DNA from: Henningerozyma blattae CBS 6284
Taxonomy: Eukaryota > Ascomycota > Saccharomycetes > Saccharomycetales > Saccharomycetaceae
Direction: 5' to 3'
Assembly (NCBI RefSeq): GCF_000315915.1
Contig: NC_020187.1
Span: 310,001 to 374,000 of the forward strand
DNA length: 64,000 nt
Shown here: piece after piece, positions 33,276 to 44,503 of the stretch
How the letters are laid out: each line of letters starts with the position of its first letter
Position numbering within the stretch: position 1 is the first letter of the stretch
The notes under the pieces: model-generated
The model's input: only the letters and a program-made list of their open reading frames with translations
What the model was told of the DNA's origin: nothing
Databases searched by the model: none
Program-made: the position numbers and the translations under genes

Positions 33276-35864
33276 TTAGAGATGTATAAACTTGCCAACT
33301 TCGGAACAATAATTTAATAATTGTAGAGTGAAATTTTTATTATAAAACCAAGTTGTAGAGTTTATGGAAGATTTTAAAAGTAATTCTTCCATGACTGATT
33401 CCGAGAATCTTGCCAATTGGAACATCAATTTATCAGGGGAGATGTCGTTTGTAGTGGATACGAAATCACAATAGGATTTGATCAAATTGTTTAATGCAGA
33501 TTGTTCTGTTTGGTAATCTTGTTCATCGGAATCACTATCTGAAGTGGGTGTAGGCAGAGGAGGCAGGAGAGTATGAGCAGAAGAGGTAGTGATTTGTTCT
33601 GTAGAGTCTCTGAGAAGTATAGATATTTGAATCTTGAGGAAATCTTTGATGAGGTTCATGATGGGGAGAGGAGAGACGACGACGGTTTCTTTGACGTCCT
33701 CGAGATTGATCACTTGAGCCCAATCGGATTTCATCTGTAATTTATTTATATGAAGAGATTTGATGAGTAAGCGAGATAATTTGATTAGACGAATTAATTT
33801 TTTCAATAATTTGGCAAACATTTCGACGATTTGTAATTTTTTAGAAACAATGGGGACAGGAAGATCGATGATGGATTTCGAGACGAGATGAGGGTAATCA
33901 TTGGCGAATGATTGTAATCTGTTTAATTTATTAGTTGAGATGGAATACGAACATAGAACGTATTTGGATAAGTATTTGATCAATGCAATATGAGTGATTA
34001 AATCGCATTGGAAGATCCAATCAAACAATGGTTCGGAGATGAACAAATTATACATCTGTGGGGAAACGGACCCTGAATTGAAGAGGGAAATACAATTGGG
34101 GATTTCATCGAATTTGAAAAATTGGATGTTTTCGAAAAGGGTATTACAATACACGAAATACAAGGATTCTAAAGAGGAGATAATGTCTATATCGGATTGA
34201 GTCAATTGGTTTTTGGGGATTGGAGGGAATTTCAATTGATTGTTTTGCAAAGAGTTGTGGATGACGTCGTTTTGGAAAACACATGCAAAGAGATCTTTGA
34301 TAAAGATCATTTCGTCGTGTGGAGTAATGGGGGAGTTGGAAGGGGAGTTTATGGGGGAGTTGCCATTAGTGATGGCACCACCGGCGCTTGCGCTGGCTAC
34401 AGTGCTTACACTGGCACTGACACTGGCGCTTGTGCTTGCACTGGCGCTTGCACTGGCACTTGCACTTGCACTTGCACTGGCACTGGCACTGGCACTGGCG
34501 CTTGAATTGATGGATTCAGAAGCTGATAATGACAAAGCTGTAGGAGGAGGCATTTGCAAAGGCAGCGGGGTTGCTGATGCTGTTGTCGTGGTAGCAGTCG
34601 TAGTAGCCGCATTGATTCCCGGTGAAGTGGGGAATCCAGGGAACGGAGCAGAGAAGGCCGATGGGAACAACGACTCTTCTGGTGGAACAGGCTCGTCCGA
34701 AAGAAGTTTCAACCCACAATAATGGTACTTTGATTGACCACGGATCCCCAAACGACGGGTGGTCAAGTCTGGGAACACTGCACGGATCAATTTACCCAAG
34801 GAAGCTTGCGACAGAGGCTTGAGACTGTTGGAAGCACACGACGAAGCGTACTGGGCAAAGATACGCCCACGCGGGACATACGAGTCGCTGTCTGAGCGGC
34901 AATTCTGGAGCAACCACAGAAACGCGTAAACTTGTCTTTCGCGTTCGCGGTTTTGTTCTGCGGCCTGGATCTCGGACTTTGTATGCGTTTGTAGGTTCAT
35001 GCCGAGAACGTCCATTTCAGCTTTTTTCACCACCGAGACGTAGTTGGAGATTGGTTGATCTTTGTAACGTTCTGCGATGGTTTTGGCCATTGCTTCTTGA
35101 GTATTGCGACGGACGCCTTGTTTGCCCTTGGCAGCCGCGCCTGTGCTGGCGCCTGTGCTGGCGCTGGAGCTTGCGACAGCGCCAGCGGGGACCATTCCCG
35201 TGGAGACCGTTCCCGTGGGGACGGTTCCCGGTGGGATCCCGGTACTATTGGAAACGCCGAGCCCTGTAGCAGGAGGAGAACTTGCCGGGTTCATTACTGT
35301 GGAATGGAAGCTAGACAGACGCTTGAGTTTGGGGTCTGGCTGGACGGCAGAGGTGTAATGGGGAGGCGCATGGTACTCTGAAGGCTGAGCATGTGCTTGT
35401 GTAGGAGAAGTGTGCTGGCGTTTGGCAGAGGGCTCGTCTGGCGCCGTGGGCGTGGCGGCTGGGTGCTTGTTGAGCAAGTAATAGAAGGGCGGCTGGGCGG
35501 AGGCGGAGGCGGAGGCAGAGGCAGAGGAGCCAGCGCCAGAGCCAGCGCCAGAGGCGGCTGGCACTGGCGGCACATGCAGGCTAGGCAGCAGCGGCTGGCC
35601 CAGCAGGTGGTGGATCGAAGGCTGGGCCAGACGAGGTGGCGCGTCCTGCTGGGACTGCAGTTGGGACTGCAGTTGGGACTGCATTTGTATCGGGGACTGC
35701 ATCTGCAGCTGCGATTGGGCTTGGGCCTGTGAAAACTGCGGTGTATGCGAGAGCTGGGGCGAAACGTGCTGTGAAGCGTGCTGTGAAACGTGCGGCGAAA
35801 CGTGCTGTGCAGGGTTTACCCAGGGCTGCGGCACGGGCTTGGGTGGGTTGGTACGGGGAGCCAT
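33276..35864 (-). CDS. RFX1: RFX-family winged-helix transcriptional repressor (Rfx1/Crt1)
   Basis: 862 residues (S. cerevisiae 811). Represses DNA-damage genes such as RNR2-4 by binding X-boxes and recruiting Tup1-Ssn6; released after Dun1 phosphorylation. The N-terminal 230 residues are Q-, P-, S- and A-rich (HVSQHASQHVSPQ, then LQMQSP repeats). The RFX DNA-binding domain spans about 305-385 and contains WLLQNCRSDSDSYVPRG and the recognition segment RLGIRGQSKYHYCGLKL. A second low-complexity block includes a long (SA)n run near residues 451-488. The C-terminal half is conserved in type. The N-terminal half is strikingly GC-rich compared with the C-terminal half. The start codon lies inside an X-box-like sequence (35859-35870). 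Confidence 0.95.
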   Translation of the reverse strand: MAPRTNPPKPVPQPWVNPAQHVSPHVSQHASQHVSPQLSHTPQFSQAQAQSQLQMQSPIQMQSQLQSQLQSQQDAPPRLAQPSIHHLLGQPLLPSLHVPPVPAASGAGSGAGSSASASASASAQPPFYYLLNKHPAATPTAPDEPSAKRQHTSPTQAHAQPSEYHAPPHYTSAVQPDPKLKRLSSFHSTVMNPASSPPATGLGVSNSTGIPPGTVPTGTVSTGMVPAGAVASSSASTGASTGAAAKGKQGVRRNTQEAMAKTIAERYKDQPISNYVSVVKKAEMDVLGMNLQTHTKSEIQAAEQNRERERQVYAFLWLLQNCRSDSDSYVPRGRIFAQYASSCASNSLKPLSQASLGKLIRAVFPDLTTRRLGIRGQSKYHYCGLKLLSDEPVPPEESLFPSAFSAPFPGFPTSPGINAATTTATTTTASATPLPLQMPPPTALSLSASESINSSASASASASASASASASASASASTSASVSASVSTVASASAGGAITNGNSPINSPSNSPITPHDEMIFIKDLFACVFQNDVIHNSLQNNQLKFPPIPKNQLTQSDIDIISSLESLYFVYCNTLFENIQFFKFDEIPNCISLFNSGSVSPQMYNLFISEPLFDWIFQCDLITHIALIKYLSKYVLCSYSISTNKLNRLQSFANDYPHLVSKSIIDLPVPIVSKKLQIVEMFAKLLKKLIRLIKLSRLLIKSLHINKLQMKSDWAQVINLEDVKETVVVSPLPIMNLIKDFLKIQISILLRDSTEQITTSSAHTLLPPLPTPTSDSDSDEQDYQTEQSALNNLIKSYCDFVSTTNDISPDKLMFQLARFSESVMEELLLKSSINSTTWFYNKNFTLQLLNYCSEVGKFIHL

Positions 35865-35940
35865 GGCGATGGGCTGCTGGGCGGCGATGCAGGGCCAGCA
35901 AGGCAGGTGTTTTATACGCCAAGGCGACGAGATTCAAGCA

Positions 35941-35972
35941 CGCTTACGCTTACGCTTACGCTTACGCTTACG
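35941..35972. repeat. CGCTTA hexamer repeat
   Basis: Five consecutive CGCTTA units plus CG, about 80 bp upstream of the RFX1 start codon. Confidence 0.95.
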
Positions 35973-36790
35973 GTTGCAGCTCGGCCAACGACAGCGGCAC
36001 ATACATGGACAGCGGGCCGTGGGCACGCAGCCGTGAATACGCCGTGACATACGCCGCAGGCCCTACGTCATGGTCGTCACTGGCACCAGTTGTCATTGGC
36101 GTTGCCGGATCTTGCTTGCTTGAGGCCAAAGCGAGATGCAAAACAAGGCGACGCAACCAGGCGAGAAAAACAAGTCGAGGCGAATCGCAAAGTAAGCGAG
36201 GGGTAACGTGACGCGAGACGCCTGTGTGCAAAAGTGCAAAAGTGCGAAGCAACAGGCAATGCGCCGCGGAATGTGCGCTGCTGCAGGCTGGTCTGCGCGG
36301 AACCCTGGCGGCGCAGAGAGGAGCACAGACGGCGCGGCGGCTCGGCTCGTGCATGCAGGCGCCGTGCCTCTTGATTGTCTGGACGGGCCGAGGCAGAGGG
36401 AGGCAGAGAAAATCAAATATCACACAGACGGCCTGTACGGCCCGTTGCCAGTGGCGAGGTCAGGGTGAGCCTAGCAGGAGCAGCGCAGAGGGCGGTGCAG
36501 CGGGCAGCGGGCGGCGGGCAGCGGGCAGCCTGCAGCGGTGTAGGCGCAGAAACACTGGGACAGACTGAGCCGAAATACTCGCGCCCTAGTGCAGACAGCG
36601 TCAGCACATTCCACGGCTCGGAGCATTAGCTAATCCACAATCAACCGATGCTACGGGTTACTCATGGAAAGGAGCTAAGACGGGCGAAAAGCGAGTGGGA
36701 GGCGCCTAGAGATACAGGGAGACAGGGTGAATTGCAAGGAGCAACCGGCATTCTTGAACTAATAGGGGATTGTGTCTGATCCGGGCCGAT

Positions 36791-36888
36791 CTAGGGCAGG
36801 TGCGGTAGGGCAGGCGCAGTAGGGCAGGCGCAGTAGGGCAACCGAGGTAGGGCAACCGAGGTAGGGCAACCGAGGTAGGGCAACCGAG
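36791..36888. repeat. seven 14-bp tandem units
   Basis: Seven head-to-tail 14-bp units. The first three are of type GTAGGGCAGGCGCA and the last four are identical GTAGGGCAACCGAG. The GGCAAC in the last four equals an RGYAAC half-site of the RFX X-box; the array is about 0.95 kb upstream of RFX1. Confidence 0.9.
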
Positions 36889-37211
36889 TTACACCATACG
36901 ATATCTGCTCCATACTACGGCAATCAGAGGCAATAACGTCGTGAGGCAACCGACGTAATACAGGGCCCTAGGCAAGCAGGCCTGGCAATACGTAATGACA
37001 GCCCTGCATGTGTAGAGGCTCAAGGAGTAGCCGAAGCAACAAGATCTCATTGCATCGGTGTCGGTATCGTAAGATACGTGTTGGCCCTGTGTCTATGCTT
37101 ACAAATAATAGTGAGGCTTGATAATTAAGGCTCGATAATTGAGACTAGATAACCGAGACTAGATAATTTATAAGCTAAAGATTAAATTAGGTTTTATACA
37201 CGGCTATACAG

Positions 37212-38309
37212 TTAGTTGTGCTCCAAGATTCTCCCCAACTCCTGTGCAACAGCGTCTCCAAGCTCACTCGTAGTGCTGTTACCCCCCAAATCTGCAGTTC
37301 TGATACCCCTGTCCAATACAACACTCACTGCTCTCTCGATAGCTTCCCCCTCTTGTACCATATCTAACGACAGTTTCAACATCATCGCAGCAGATAAGAT
37401 CGTAGCCACAGGATTCACTTTGCCCCGTGCCAAGTCCGGCGCAGATCCATGGCAGGGCTCGTACAGCCCAAACGCCTTGTTCTTGTCCGGTAAGGATGCC
37501 AAAGATGCACTGGGTAATAACCCCAATGAGCCAGGAATCACCGACGCCTCGTCCGAGATGATGTCCCCAAACATGTTGTTCGTCAGGATGATACCGTTCA
37601 ACTGAGTGGGGTTTTTCACCAACATCATTGCTGCAGAATCAATCAATTGATGCTGGACTTTCAAATTTGGGAATTCCGCTATTGTCTCGTCCACTGCCGC
37701 TCTCCACAATCTCGAAGACGCAAGAACATTGGCCTTATCCAACGACCAGATCGGCAAGGGTGGGTCGTTTTGCAAAGACAAGAACGCGGCCATCTTGGTA
37801 ATCCTCTTCACCTCCTCAATCGAGTATTTTTCACTATCCCATGCAACACCACTCCCGTCATCTTCTTGACGCTCTCCAAAATAGATACCACCAACCAACT
37901 CTCGTACAACTACAAAATCCGTCCCCTTACAAACTTCTTCTTTCAATGGAGACAATCCAATCAACTTGTCACTAATAAACTTACATGGTCTTAAATTCCC
38001 ATACAATCCCAGCTCTTTTCTAATCTTCAATAAACCTTGTTCCGGTCTAACTTTCCCCGTCCCCCATTTAGGTCCGCCTACTGCACCCAACAAGACGGCA
38101 TCACTCTGCTTGGCGGCTTCCAACGTTTCATCTGGTAATGGATCCCCGGTCTTGTCAATAGCATCACCTCCAATCAAATGGTATTGGAAATTAAACTTGA
38201 CACCATGACGTTTCTCTTCTACAATTTTCAAAACTTTAACTGCTTCTTCCACAATTTCTTGACCAACATGATCCCCAGGTAATACAACAATGTTTTTAAT
38301 CTCTACCAT
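37212..38309 (-). CDS. LEU2: 3-isopropylmalate dehydrogenase
   Basis: 365 residues (S. cerevisiae 364). Oxidatively decarboxylates 3-isopropylmalate in leucine synthesis, NAD-dependent, cytosolic. Signature pieces are visible: [12 protein letters not shown] at the N-terminus, [11 protein letters not shown], the substrate-binding [19 protein letters not shown], the metal-site region [12 protein letters not shown], and [18 protein letters not shown] in the nucleotide site. The ATG at 38309 gives the family N-terminus. A Leu3-like site lies in its promoter. Confidence 0.97.
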   Translation of the reverse strand: MVEIKNIVVLPGDHVGQEIVEEAVKVLKIVEEKRHGVKFNFQYHLIGGDAIDKTGDPLPDETLEAAKQSDAVLLGAVGGPKWGTGKVRPEQGLLKIRKELGLYGNLRPCKFISDKLIGLSPLKEEVCKGTDFVVVRELVGGIYFGERQEDDGSGVAWDSEKYSIEEVKRITKMAAFLSLQNDPPLPIWSLDKANVLASSRLWRAAVDETIAEFPNLKVQHQLIDSAAMMLVKNPTQLNGIILTNNMFGDIISDEASVIPGSLGLLPSASLASLPDKNKAFGLYEPCHGSAPDLARGKVNPVATILSAAMMLKLSLDMVQEGEAIERAVSVVLDRGIRTADLGGNSTTSELGDAVAQELGRILEHN

Positions 38310-38447
38310 TTTGTGTTTGCGTCTGCGTCTGCGTTTGCCTTGTTTTACATAATTTTGTATGATTTTTCATATACCCCCCTTATATATTCAACGTTTACAC
38401 TTACTCATCGCTCAACGCCGTTACCGCACCGCATTCTTCTTTTCATG

Positions 38448-38457
38448 CCGATACCGG
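38448..38457 (-). promoter_or_regulatory. Leu3-like site in the LEU2 promoter
   Basis: CCGATACCGG, one base off the Leu3 consensus CCGGNNCCGG, about 140 bp upstream of the LEU2 start codon. Leu3 with alpha-isopropylmalate activates LEU2 in S. cerevisiae through such sites. This spacer (38310-38563) is also the 3' flank of RLP7. Confidence 0.6.
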
Positions 38458-38563
38458 AATGTTTACTATACAAAAAAACTACTTACACATTTTCACTTGC
38501 ACTTGCACTTGCACTTAATCTACTCTACAAATGGAAATGCATTTCGCACTCCGCATTCACACC

Positions 38564-39427
38564 TCAGTTGATCTTAGACAATATTTCATCAACATCAACC
38601 TTGACAACTGGTGCATTACAAGAATTATTAACCATTCTTCTCTTATTTTGATATTCCTTGGCTTTAATCTTATTCAATTTACTCAATGCATTAAACCCTG
38701 AAACTTCTCTATTCAATTTAAATGGTTCCATGAAAAAATTACATTGATTGAAAAATTCCCCCATTTGCGCAATCTCATGTATAATATCCTCCATACATAT
38801 AACACCACACTTCTCTCCCAATCTTTCTTCAATCAAATTATTATCATTCATTACAACACTATTTCCTTCATCATTGATCACTCTAGCTCTCTTTTGAATA
38901 ATAGATCTGATAGAGGCCAACGAAGGTGTACCAACAATCACATATGGCGCAATCAATTTAAACAATCCAAATGTTTCATTCGTCAATTTAACAAATACAC
39001 CACTGTTTATATCCACCAACCTTAGAACCTTTAAAATCTTCCAAACTTTATGTGGCATACTAGCTAGATTGGGACCTTTGACTCTAACAACAAACAATAG
39101 TGTTGGCTTACCATCATATTCTATTTTTTCTTTAATCAAACTTTCTTCTTCATCTTCCTCGTTGTTTTCAATTTCTCTGATTGTTAGAAAATAGTTTTTA
39201 CGTTCCAATTTCTCCAATTTAGAAATTCTCTTGATTCTTTCCTTTTCTCTCCCTGTAGCTAACGTGTTGGATGCAATACTTTCAATTCTAATAAATTTAT
39301 TCTTATTCTTACGATTTTCTCTTTCTTTAGCCAATCTTTTCTCTCTAGATAACTCTTGTTTTTCTAACCGGGTTCTATCAGTATTTCTTCTCTTACGAAG
39401 TATCACTTCTGGGTTTACACTAGACAT
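38564..39427 (-). CDS. RLP7: ribosome biogenesis protein Rlp7 (ribosomal L7-like)
   Basis: 287 residues (S. cerevisiae 322). Nucleolar L7/uL30 paralog that binds ITS2-containing pre-60S particles and is needed for 27S pre-rRNA processing. It starts MSSVNPEVILRKRRNTDRTR, like Rlp7 and unlike RPL7. The uL30 fold core LLFVVRVKGPNLASMPHKVWKILKVLRL is followed by NETFGLFKLIAPYVIVGTPSLASIRSIIQKRA. The C-terminus ends VDVDEILSKIN. PAC- and RRPE-like motifs lie upstream. Confidence 0.95.
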   Translation of the reverse strand: MSSVNPEVILRKRRNTDRTRLEKQELSREKRLAKERENRKNKNKFIRIESIASNTLATGREKERIKRISKLEKLERKNYFLTIREIENNEEDEEESLIKEKIEYDGKPTLLFVVRVKGPNLASMPHKVWKILKVLRLVDINSGVFVKLTNETFGLFKLIAPYVIVGTPSLASIRSIIQKRARVINDEGNSVVMNDNNLIEERLGEKCGVICMEDIIHEIAQMGEFFNQCNFFMEPFKLNREVSGFNALSKLNKIKAKEYQNKRRMVNNSCNAPVVKVDVDEILSKIN

Positions 39428-40116
39428 ATTTGTATTTGGCTTGTTTGGCTTTGCTTGTTTATTTTATTGTACTACGATTATATAGCATAAATTTATAATT
39501 ATTATTTTTTTTTTTTTTTTTNNNNNNNNNNNNNNNNNNNNACTAATTAATTAATTAATATTTTTTTATTTTTTTTTTTTTTGTTTCCTAATGTGTATGC
39601 ATGAGATGAGAATATTGAAAAAAAAAAAAAAAAAAATTTTTAAATACGTCCGTGCACCGCTCGTTCCCATGTGATTCGTTACCCGGGCGTAAGCGATTCT
39701 TATTTATTATATATAAAAATAATAAAAAAAAAAAAAAGTTAATACAATCATCAACTCTATTTAATTCAATCTACTCATCATAGTCAATAGCCATTTAGTA
39801 TTCTAAATGACAATTTTTAATCATTTCAATGATATATAAATGAAAACAAATAATAATTATCTAATAATAGAAAAATCTTGTAGTTTCTTTCCATATGGGT
39901 ATGAATAGTAATTCTTTTTTTTTTTTTTTTACCTTTGTAACGTTAAAACTCTCTTTGTTCCCATATACTTTTCTTATTGAAAAAAGATGTATATTTGACG
40001 TGTTAGCAGTTACACAATACTTCTAAAATAAGGGTATTTGTTCTCTACATCGTTTTTCACATGGCAATTCTCACTGGTGCATATGTATATACTTCAATTC
40101 AAATATATATAATGGC
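39428..40116. promoter_or_regulatory. RLP7 promoter region containing an assembly gap
   Basis: PAC-like GCATGAGATGAG at 39599-39610 and an AAAAAATTTT RRPE-like stretch near 39631-39640 lie 170-215 bp upstream of RLP7 (gap length uncertain). A Reb1 consensus TTACCCGG lies near 39679. Poly(T) and poly(A) runs flank the gap. The right-hand part precedes a pseudogene. Confidence 0.6.
39522..39541. other. assembly gap (20 N)
   Basis: Twenty unknown bases inside a poly(T) run; a collapse of the homopolymer or a larger missing segment is possible, so distances across it are unreliable. Confidence 1.
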
Positions 40117-40878
40117 ATGATTTCTCTCTCAAACAATGATACCCCTTCACAAATTGATGTAGAGGTCCCTCACAAAGTAATTGAAAATATCAACTCCATT
40201 GATACTAAAATCTTAGAACAGACGGATAAATTAAAATCAAACTCGGAAGATCAAGTCGATAATTTTATTCGTAGTTTAATAGTTAATATTATTACCTTTT
40301 GGAAGAATGATTCAGACTCAAAATCTAATTCCTCTTTGATAAATAATTTTATAATTACTCAATCGAAAAATGAATTGGCAATCGATACAATTACAAAACA
40401 AAGATATAGTAAAGTGAAAAAAACAACATTTTAGATAAACAATTTGATTTGAAAGTCGTTACAGATTATATTGATGATATTCATTTTGTGTTGAATGTTT
40501 TGCAAAATAAAGATGTCAGGGAAAATATCGAACTGGCAGAAAAAGATTTGGCCAACATTGAGAAAAGAGAAATGATTGACTAGTTGCCGATGACATTATT
40601 GGTGATATAATTATTTCATTATTATATGAGTGTTTAATGGTACTTTCAGCTTTTCGAAATATCTAAAATTCCCAATTTTAGGTAATGTTAGAGTTTATGA
40701 TATTGCAGAGTTTACGATGGAAAGTTGGAATGAAGCTGCTAATATGGTAACTGTTTTCTTGTACAAAAATTTTCCACAATTAATGGGAATGAATAATTCA
40801 CTGGAGGTGTGGGAGGAGGATACCTCTTTACGGGAGCAAAAGGGGGTAATAAATGGAACAAAGCTAAATAGTGAATAA
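40117..40878 (+). pseudogene. decayed protein gene, family not identified
   Basis: An ATG-started frame (40117-40434, beginning MISLSNNDTPSQ) breaks after an A-run. The next frame continues coherently (DKQFDLKVVTDYIDDIHFVLNVLQ) to a TAG near 40580. Another frame gives DDIIGDIIISLLYECL, and a last frame (about 40633-40878) gives FSFSKYLKFPILGNVRVYDIAEF and more. At least three frame changes separate pieces of similar composition, so this is one broken gene of roughly 250 codons. The composition is soluble and charged. A perilipin/Sps4-type origin crossed my mind from the SIDTKILEQTDKL and FPILGNVRVYD segments but I cannot support it. Confidence 0.65.
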
Positions 40879-43800
40879 ATTTTTGCAAAGTCAAGAGATT
40901 ATTGTATTGAGAGTTTATTTAAATTAATTTAAATATTGTCCCAAAAAAAAAAATGCTATATATATATATATTAGAATAACTCTCAATTAAAATAAATAGT
41001 ATTATATAACTTTCTACATAACATGAAACTAAATATCTATCATCTAAATTTTATCACAATTCTATAACATGATGAATCAATGGTTAATTTTAAAAGATCG
41101 ACTAAGCATTTTCAATTTTTATATTACAATAACAAAGCCATTTGTAAAATAACTGTCTGCTATTCAGCATATATACTTTTTCTAATGGAATTACCTAATT
41201 AGACACTGTGGATGAGCTTGTCAAAAATTATTTTAAGCTTTTCTAAAATGAAAAACAGAATCTTTCAAAACCCTATCCCACAAAGTTCATCGTTAAGAAG
41301 CAAGAACGTTGTTAAAAACTAGCCAAACACTTTATTAAAAGAAGAAACGTTACAATAAAAGAAGAAAAAAAATAAAAGAAAAGTTACTTTTACTCTTTTT
41401 TTTTCTTTTTTTCTACAGGTCCATTACAGAAAGCACCCTATTCCTGCCAATCCATAACCTTTCTTACAAGCATAGGTGAGCTAATTTATAGATTACAAAT
41501 CTATAGGATTGCTCTTGATCTACCTCAGATTTATGGCAAGAAACCTTAATCCCAAGAAATAAATTAGCACTAATAAGCAAACATGAGCCTGCTTTCTTGC
41601 TTGTTTTTCCCATTTTACTAACCGTGGTTAAATTAATTTCTTACCATTTACAGAATAATAAAATTTCTTCTGCTCTTTTCCTTAAGTTTTCTCAACAATA
41701 TATCTTTTAGTTTTATCCATCCATCCATAAGCTCATTTTGAGTATTACTAATTCACCTTTTATCTCTATCATTTTAGTAAATACATCCATATATCGTATC
41801 CATGTACTATTAGAACCAAGAGATTTCCCTTTTTAAAAAAAATAAATTTTCAACGCACATTCTTGCTTCGGCACATTAACGATCTTTTGTAATCTCAATT
41901 TTCAAAAAGGCAAAATTCCTAGATCTGAAAAAGCTGCTGGAGCAACCGTAGTACGACCCAAATTTGGAAATTTCCAGAAGGCTGTAGTAGTAACTAGAGG
42001 ATTTTCTTTGCAGTGACGGAGCGTTTAAGGAATGCTTGCTCTTTTTATTCTTCGGCCTAAAAAAGATATACAATAAATAAACAAGGTCATCTTTAATTAA
42101 AATTCACTACTTTTAATCAATATTTCAAAAACAAATAAACAAAATCCATAGTAGAATGCCGCTTTCGATTAACTTTATATGAGTAGCGCTATCAAGGATA
42201 AAAAAAAAATGAATGAAAATGATTAAAGTATAGTTATATTGAATATCAAAGTACAAGAAAAGTGTCTCCAAGAGTAATAATACTTATAAAATAAGGAAAC
42301 TTATTTGCGACTCGGATAACCATTTTCTAGTATAGTTGTTTAAAATTTTCAGCACTATTTTCATTGCTTGATGTAAATAATACTTCCTTATTTATTGCAT
42401 GTGGTGGTGGTTCTCTTTCATATACTAGCGCCTTGATGATGCTCATAAATGACTCAAGATGACAAACCCTTTTGCGAACGGAGGTTGAAGGCCGGTTTTT
42501 TTGTCAATACACACCTACAATCAAGGATTCTAATCTTGCTCCTAATAATAAACTTTATTATTATTATAATCATACTATACTTTTAATTTTCTTTACCACA
42601 ATTCAAAAAATGTGGCTTCGTGACTGAATAACACTATTAAAATAGTGTCGTATGAAATTCTTTAAAATGATAAATTGAACACTTTCATTTTACATAGGTT
42701 ATTTGTTGTGGTTGTTATGCCAAAGGTCATATAGTCACCCCCAATGCTTAAATGATGAAATCTTGTTTAAACATTTAAGAAAATAAAATAAAATAAAGGC
42801 AGTAAAAGATGGGTGAGATTAATAAAAAAAATTAAACATATCCATTAGAGGATAAAAATTTACTTAATTGGTTCTCATTTTTTCTATTATCCAAAATGTT
42901 CTTACTTGTAGATTCCTTGAAAAACTATCTACAAGTCTTTTCCTCTAATATTCCATTTATAGTAAAATATAGGCAAATATTTATGCAATAGATAAGAACT
43001 CTTAACCCGGAGGGATTAGAAAAATAAAATAGCAAAATTTAAAGTCCTTTACAGTATCTATCCCTATATTGGAACGGTAAAGAGTACTCAGAGCTTAACT
43101 CTCATTGTTATCACCATTTTGGAGAGGATGACTATAGAAAATGACACGATGTCCTAACCAGATCATTTGAACTACCCACTGTAACGCATCTCAGAATATG
43201 AATACCACATTCTATATTTTAGGGATCTAGGGTTTTCCAATTACAATTGAAGACTCACTCCCAAATTTTGTGGAGATCCTTTAGTCATTGGATTATAGCT
43301 TAATTTTTATTCTCTTATTTTTTTGTTTATTTGATTGTAAACGAAGATAGTCATCAGTCTGAGAAAAGGTCGTAGCAAAGAACCAGTATTTTTTATTCTT
43401 TCTTAATTAGTGTTCTATGAGGCAAGCTTAGCTAGTACTATCAACATATGCCTAATCGGTGATCTGCAAAAAAACCTATTATCTAATATAGAATTCTCAA
43501 TTAAAATTATTACCCACTCAGATTTTTTTTTATTTTTAATTTGCAATTCTATGCATATATGTTCAACAAAATGAATAGTGGCTAAGTAATTTATTTTTAA
43601 TGTATTTTTTTATGTGAATAAAGAATTCAATTAAAATACAAGTCCAACATTTTAAAGAGATACGACTTCGGAGCTCTATGATGTCAACCTCCCCATAAAA
43701 ATTTAGGAAAACTACTGTAGAGGTTAAGTTATTTTATTTTACAAGCTCATAAGGGTTAAGCTTTCAATAATAGTAATAATAGTTGTAGTAGTAGTAATTA

Positions 43801-44503
43801 GTCTTAGAATAACTTCACCTTGGTTTGTAAAAAAAAAATTACGCAGTATTTTTTTAATATATAAGCAGGTCTATAGATTGAATAAGAAATTCAAAACTTA
43901 GTCTTCTTTCATTTTGAAAAAAAACCAGATTGGTTTTTCCATCTCAATAGGCATAAACATGCAAACCTGTATTCAGAAAATAAATCGATTATGGTCGAAG
44001 AGATAGAGCTCATAGCTTTATTAAAAAGAAAAACACTTATTTTCTGGTGGATATTTAATAAGTATTTTTTTTTAACATCAAATATTATTCATATTAATAT
44101 ACCAATATTTTTATTCAGAAAAAATGGCTTTATGATATATAAAGAGATTTTTAAAATATCTGGCATCGTGTAATATGAATTTTAGAAGGAAAAGATAAAT
44201 TGACATTTTATCTTCTTCAATAAATATTAATTTTAAAATATAAATGAACGCAAGGTGGAAATGTGAAATGGTAAGAATTTACTATTTAGTTTATTATTTA
44301 TAAAGCTGTATAATATATAATGAATTTTTCATTTATTTTTTAATCAACTAATTTTATTGACCTACTAAACAAGTTTTAAACTTATTATTCTTTATATATT
44401 ACATAATAGCCGCATAAGATAATGATATAAATTATAAACTTAATTAAAAACAGATAATTGTTCTGTATTTACGTTAAGGTTGATTTTTAGTAAAAGTTGG
44501 GAT
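40879..44503. other. 3.6-kb intergenic desert
   Basis: AT-rich, with stops in all frames; short frames such as 41876-42073 minus and 43991-44173 plus look random. No tRNA, LTR end or centromere element pair found by eye. It may be where lost genes once stood, since the broken gene borders it. Confidence 0.4.

Larger units (their letters stand above)
35865..37211. promoter_or_regulatory. GC-rich intergenic region, RFX1 upstream and LEU2 downstream
   Basis: 1.35 kb, mostly GC-rich up to about 37080 and then AT-rich. It contains a (CGCTTA)5 hexamer repeat at 35941-35972, a G/C-skewed CAGCGGG-type repeat around 36493-36535 and seven 14-bp units at 36791-36888. Long open frames on both strands (for example 35968-36423) follow from the low stop frequency of GC-rich DNA and show no homology I recognise. 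RFX1 reads leftward from here; LEU2 ends at the right edge. Confidence 0.5.

Noticed and set aside
34197..36629. Many open frames on the plus strand opposite RFX1 and in its upstream GC island (for example 35636-36211, 36224-36568)
   Set aside because: Shadows of the RFX1 repeats and GC-rich DNA; repetitive composition, no ATG context or homology.
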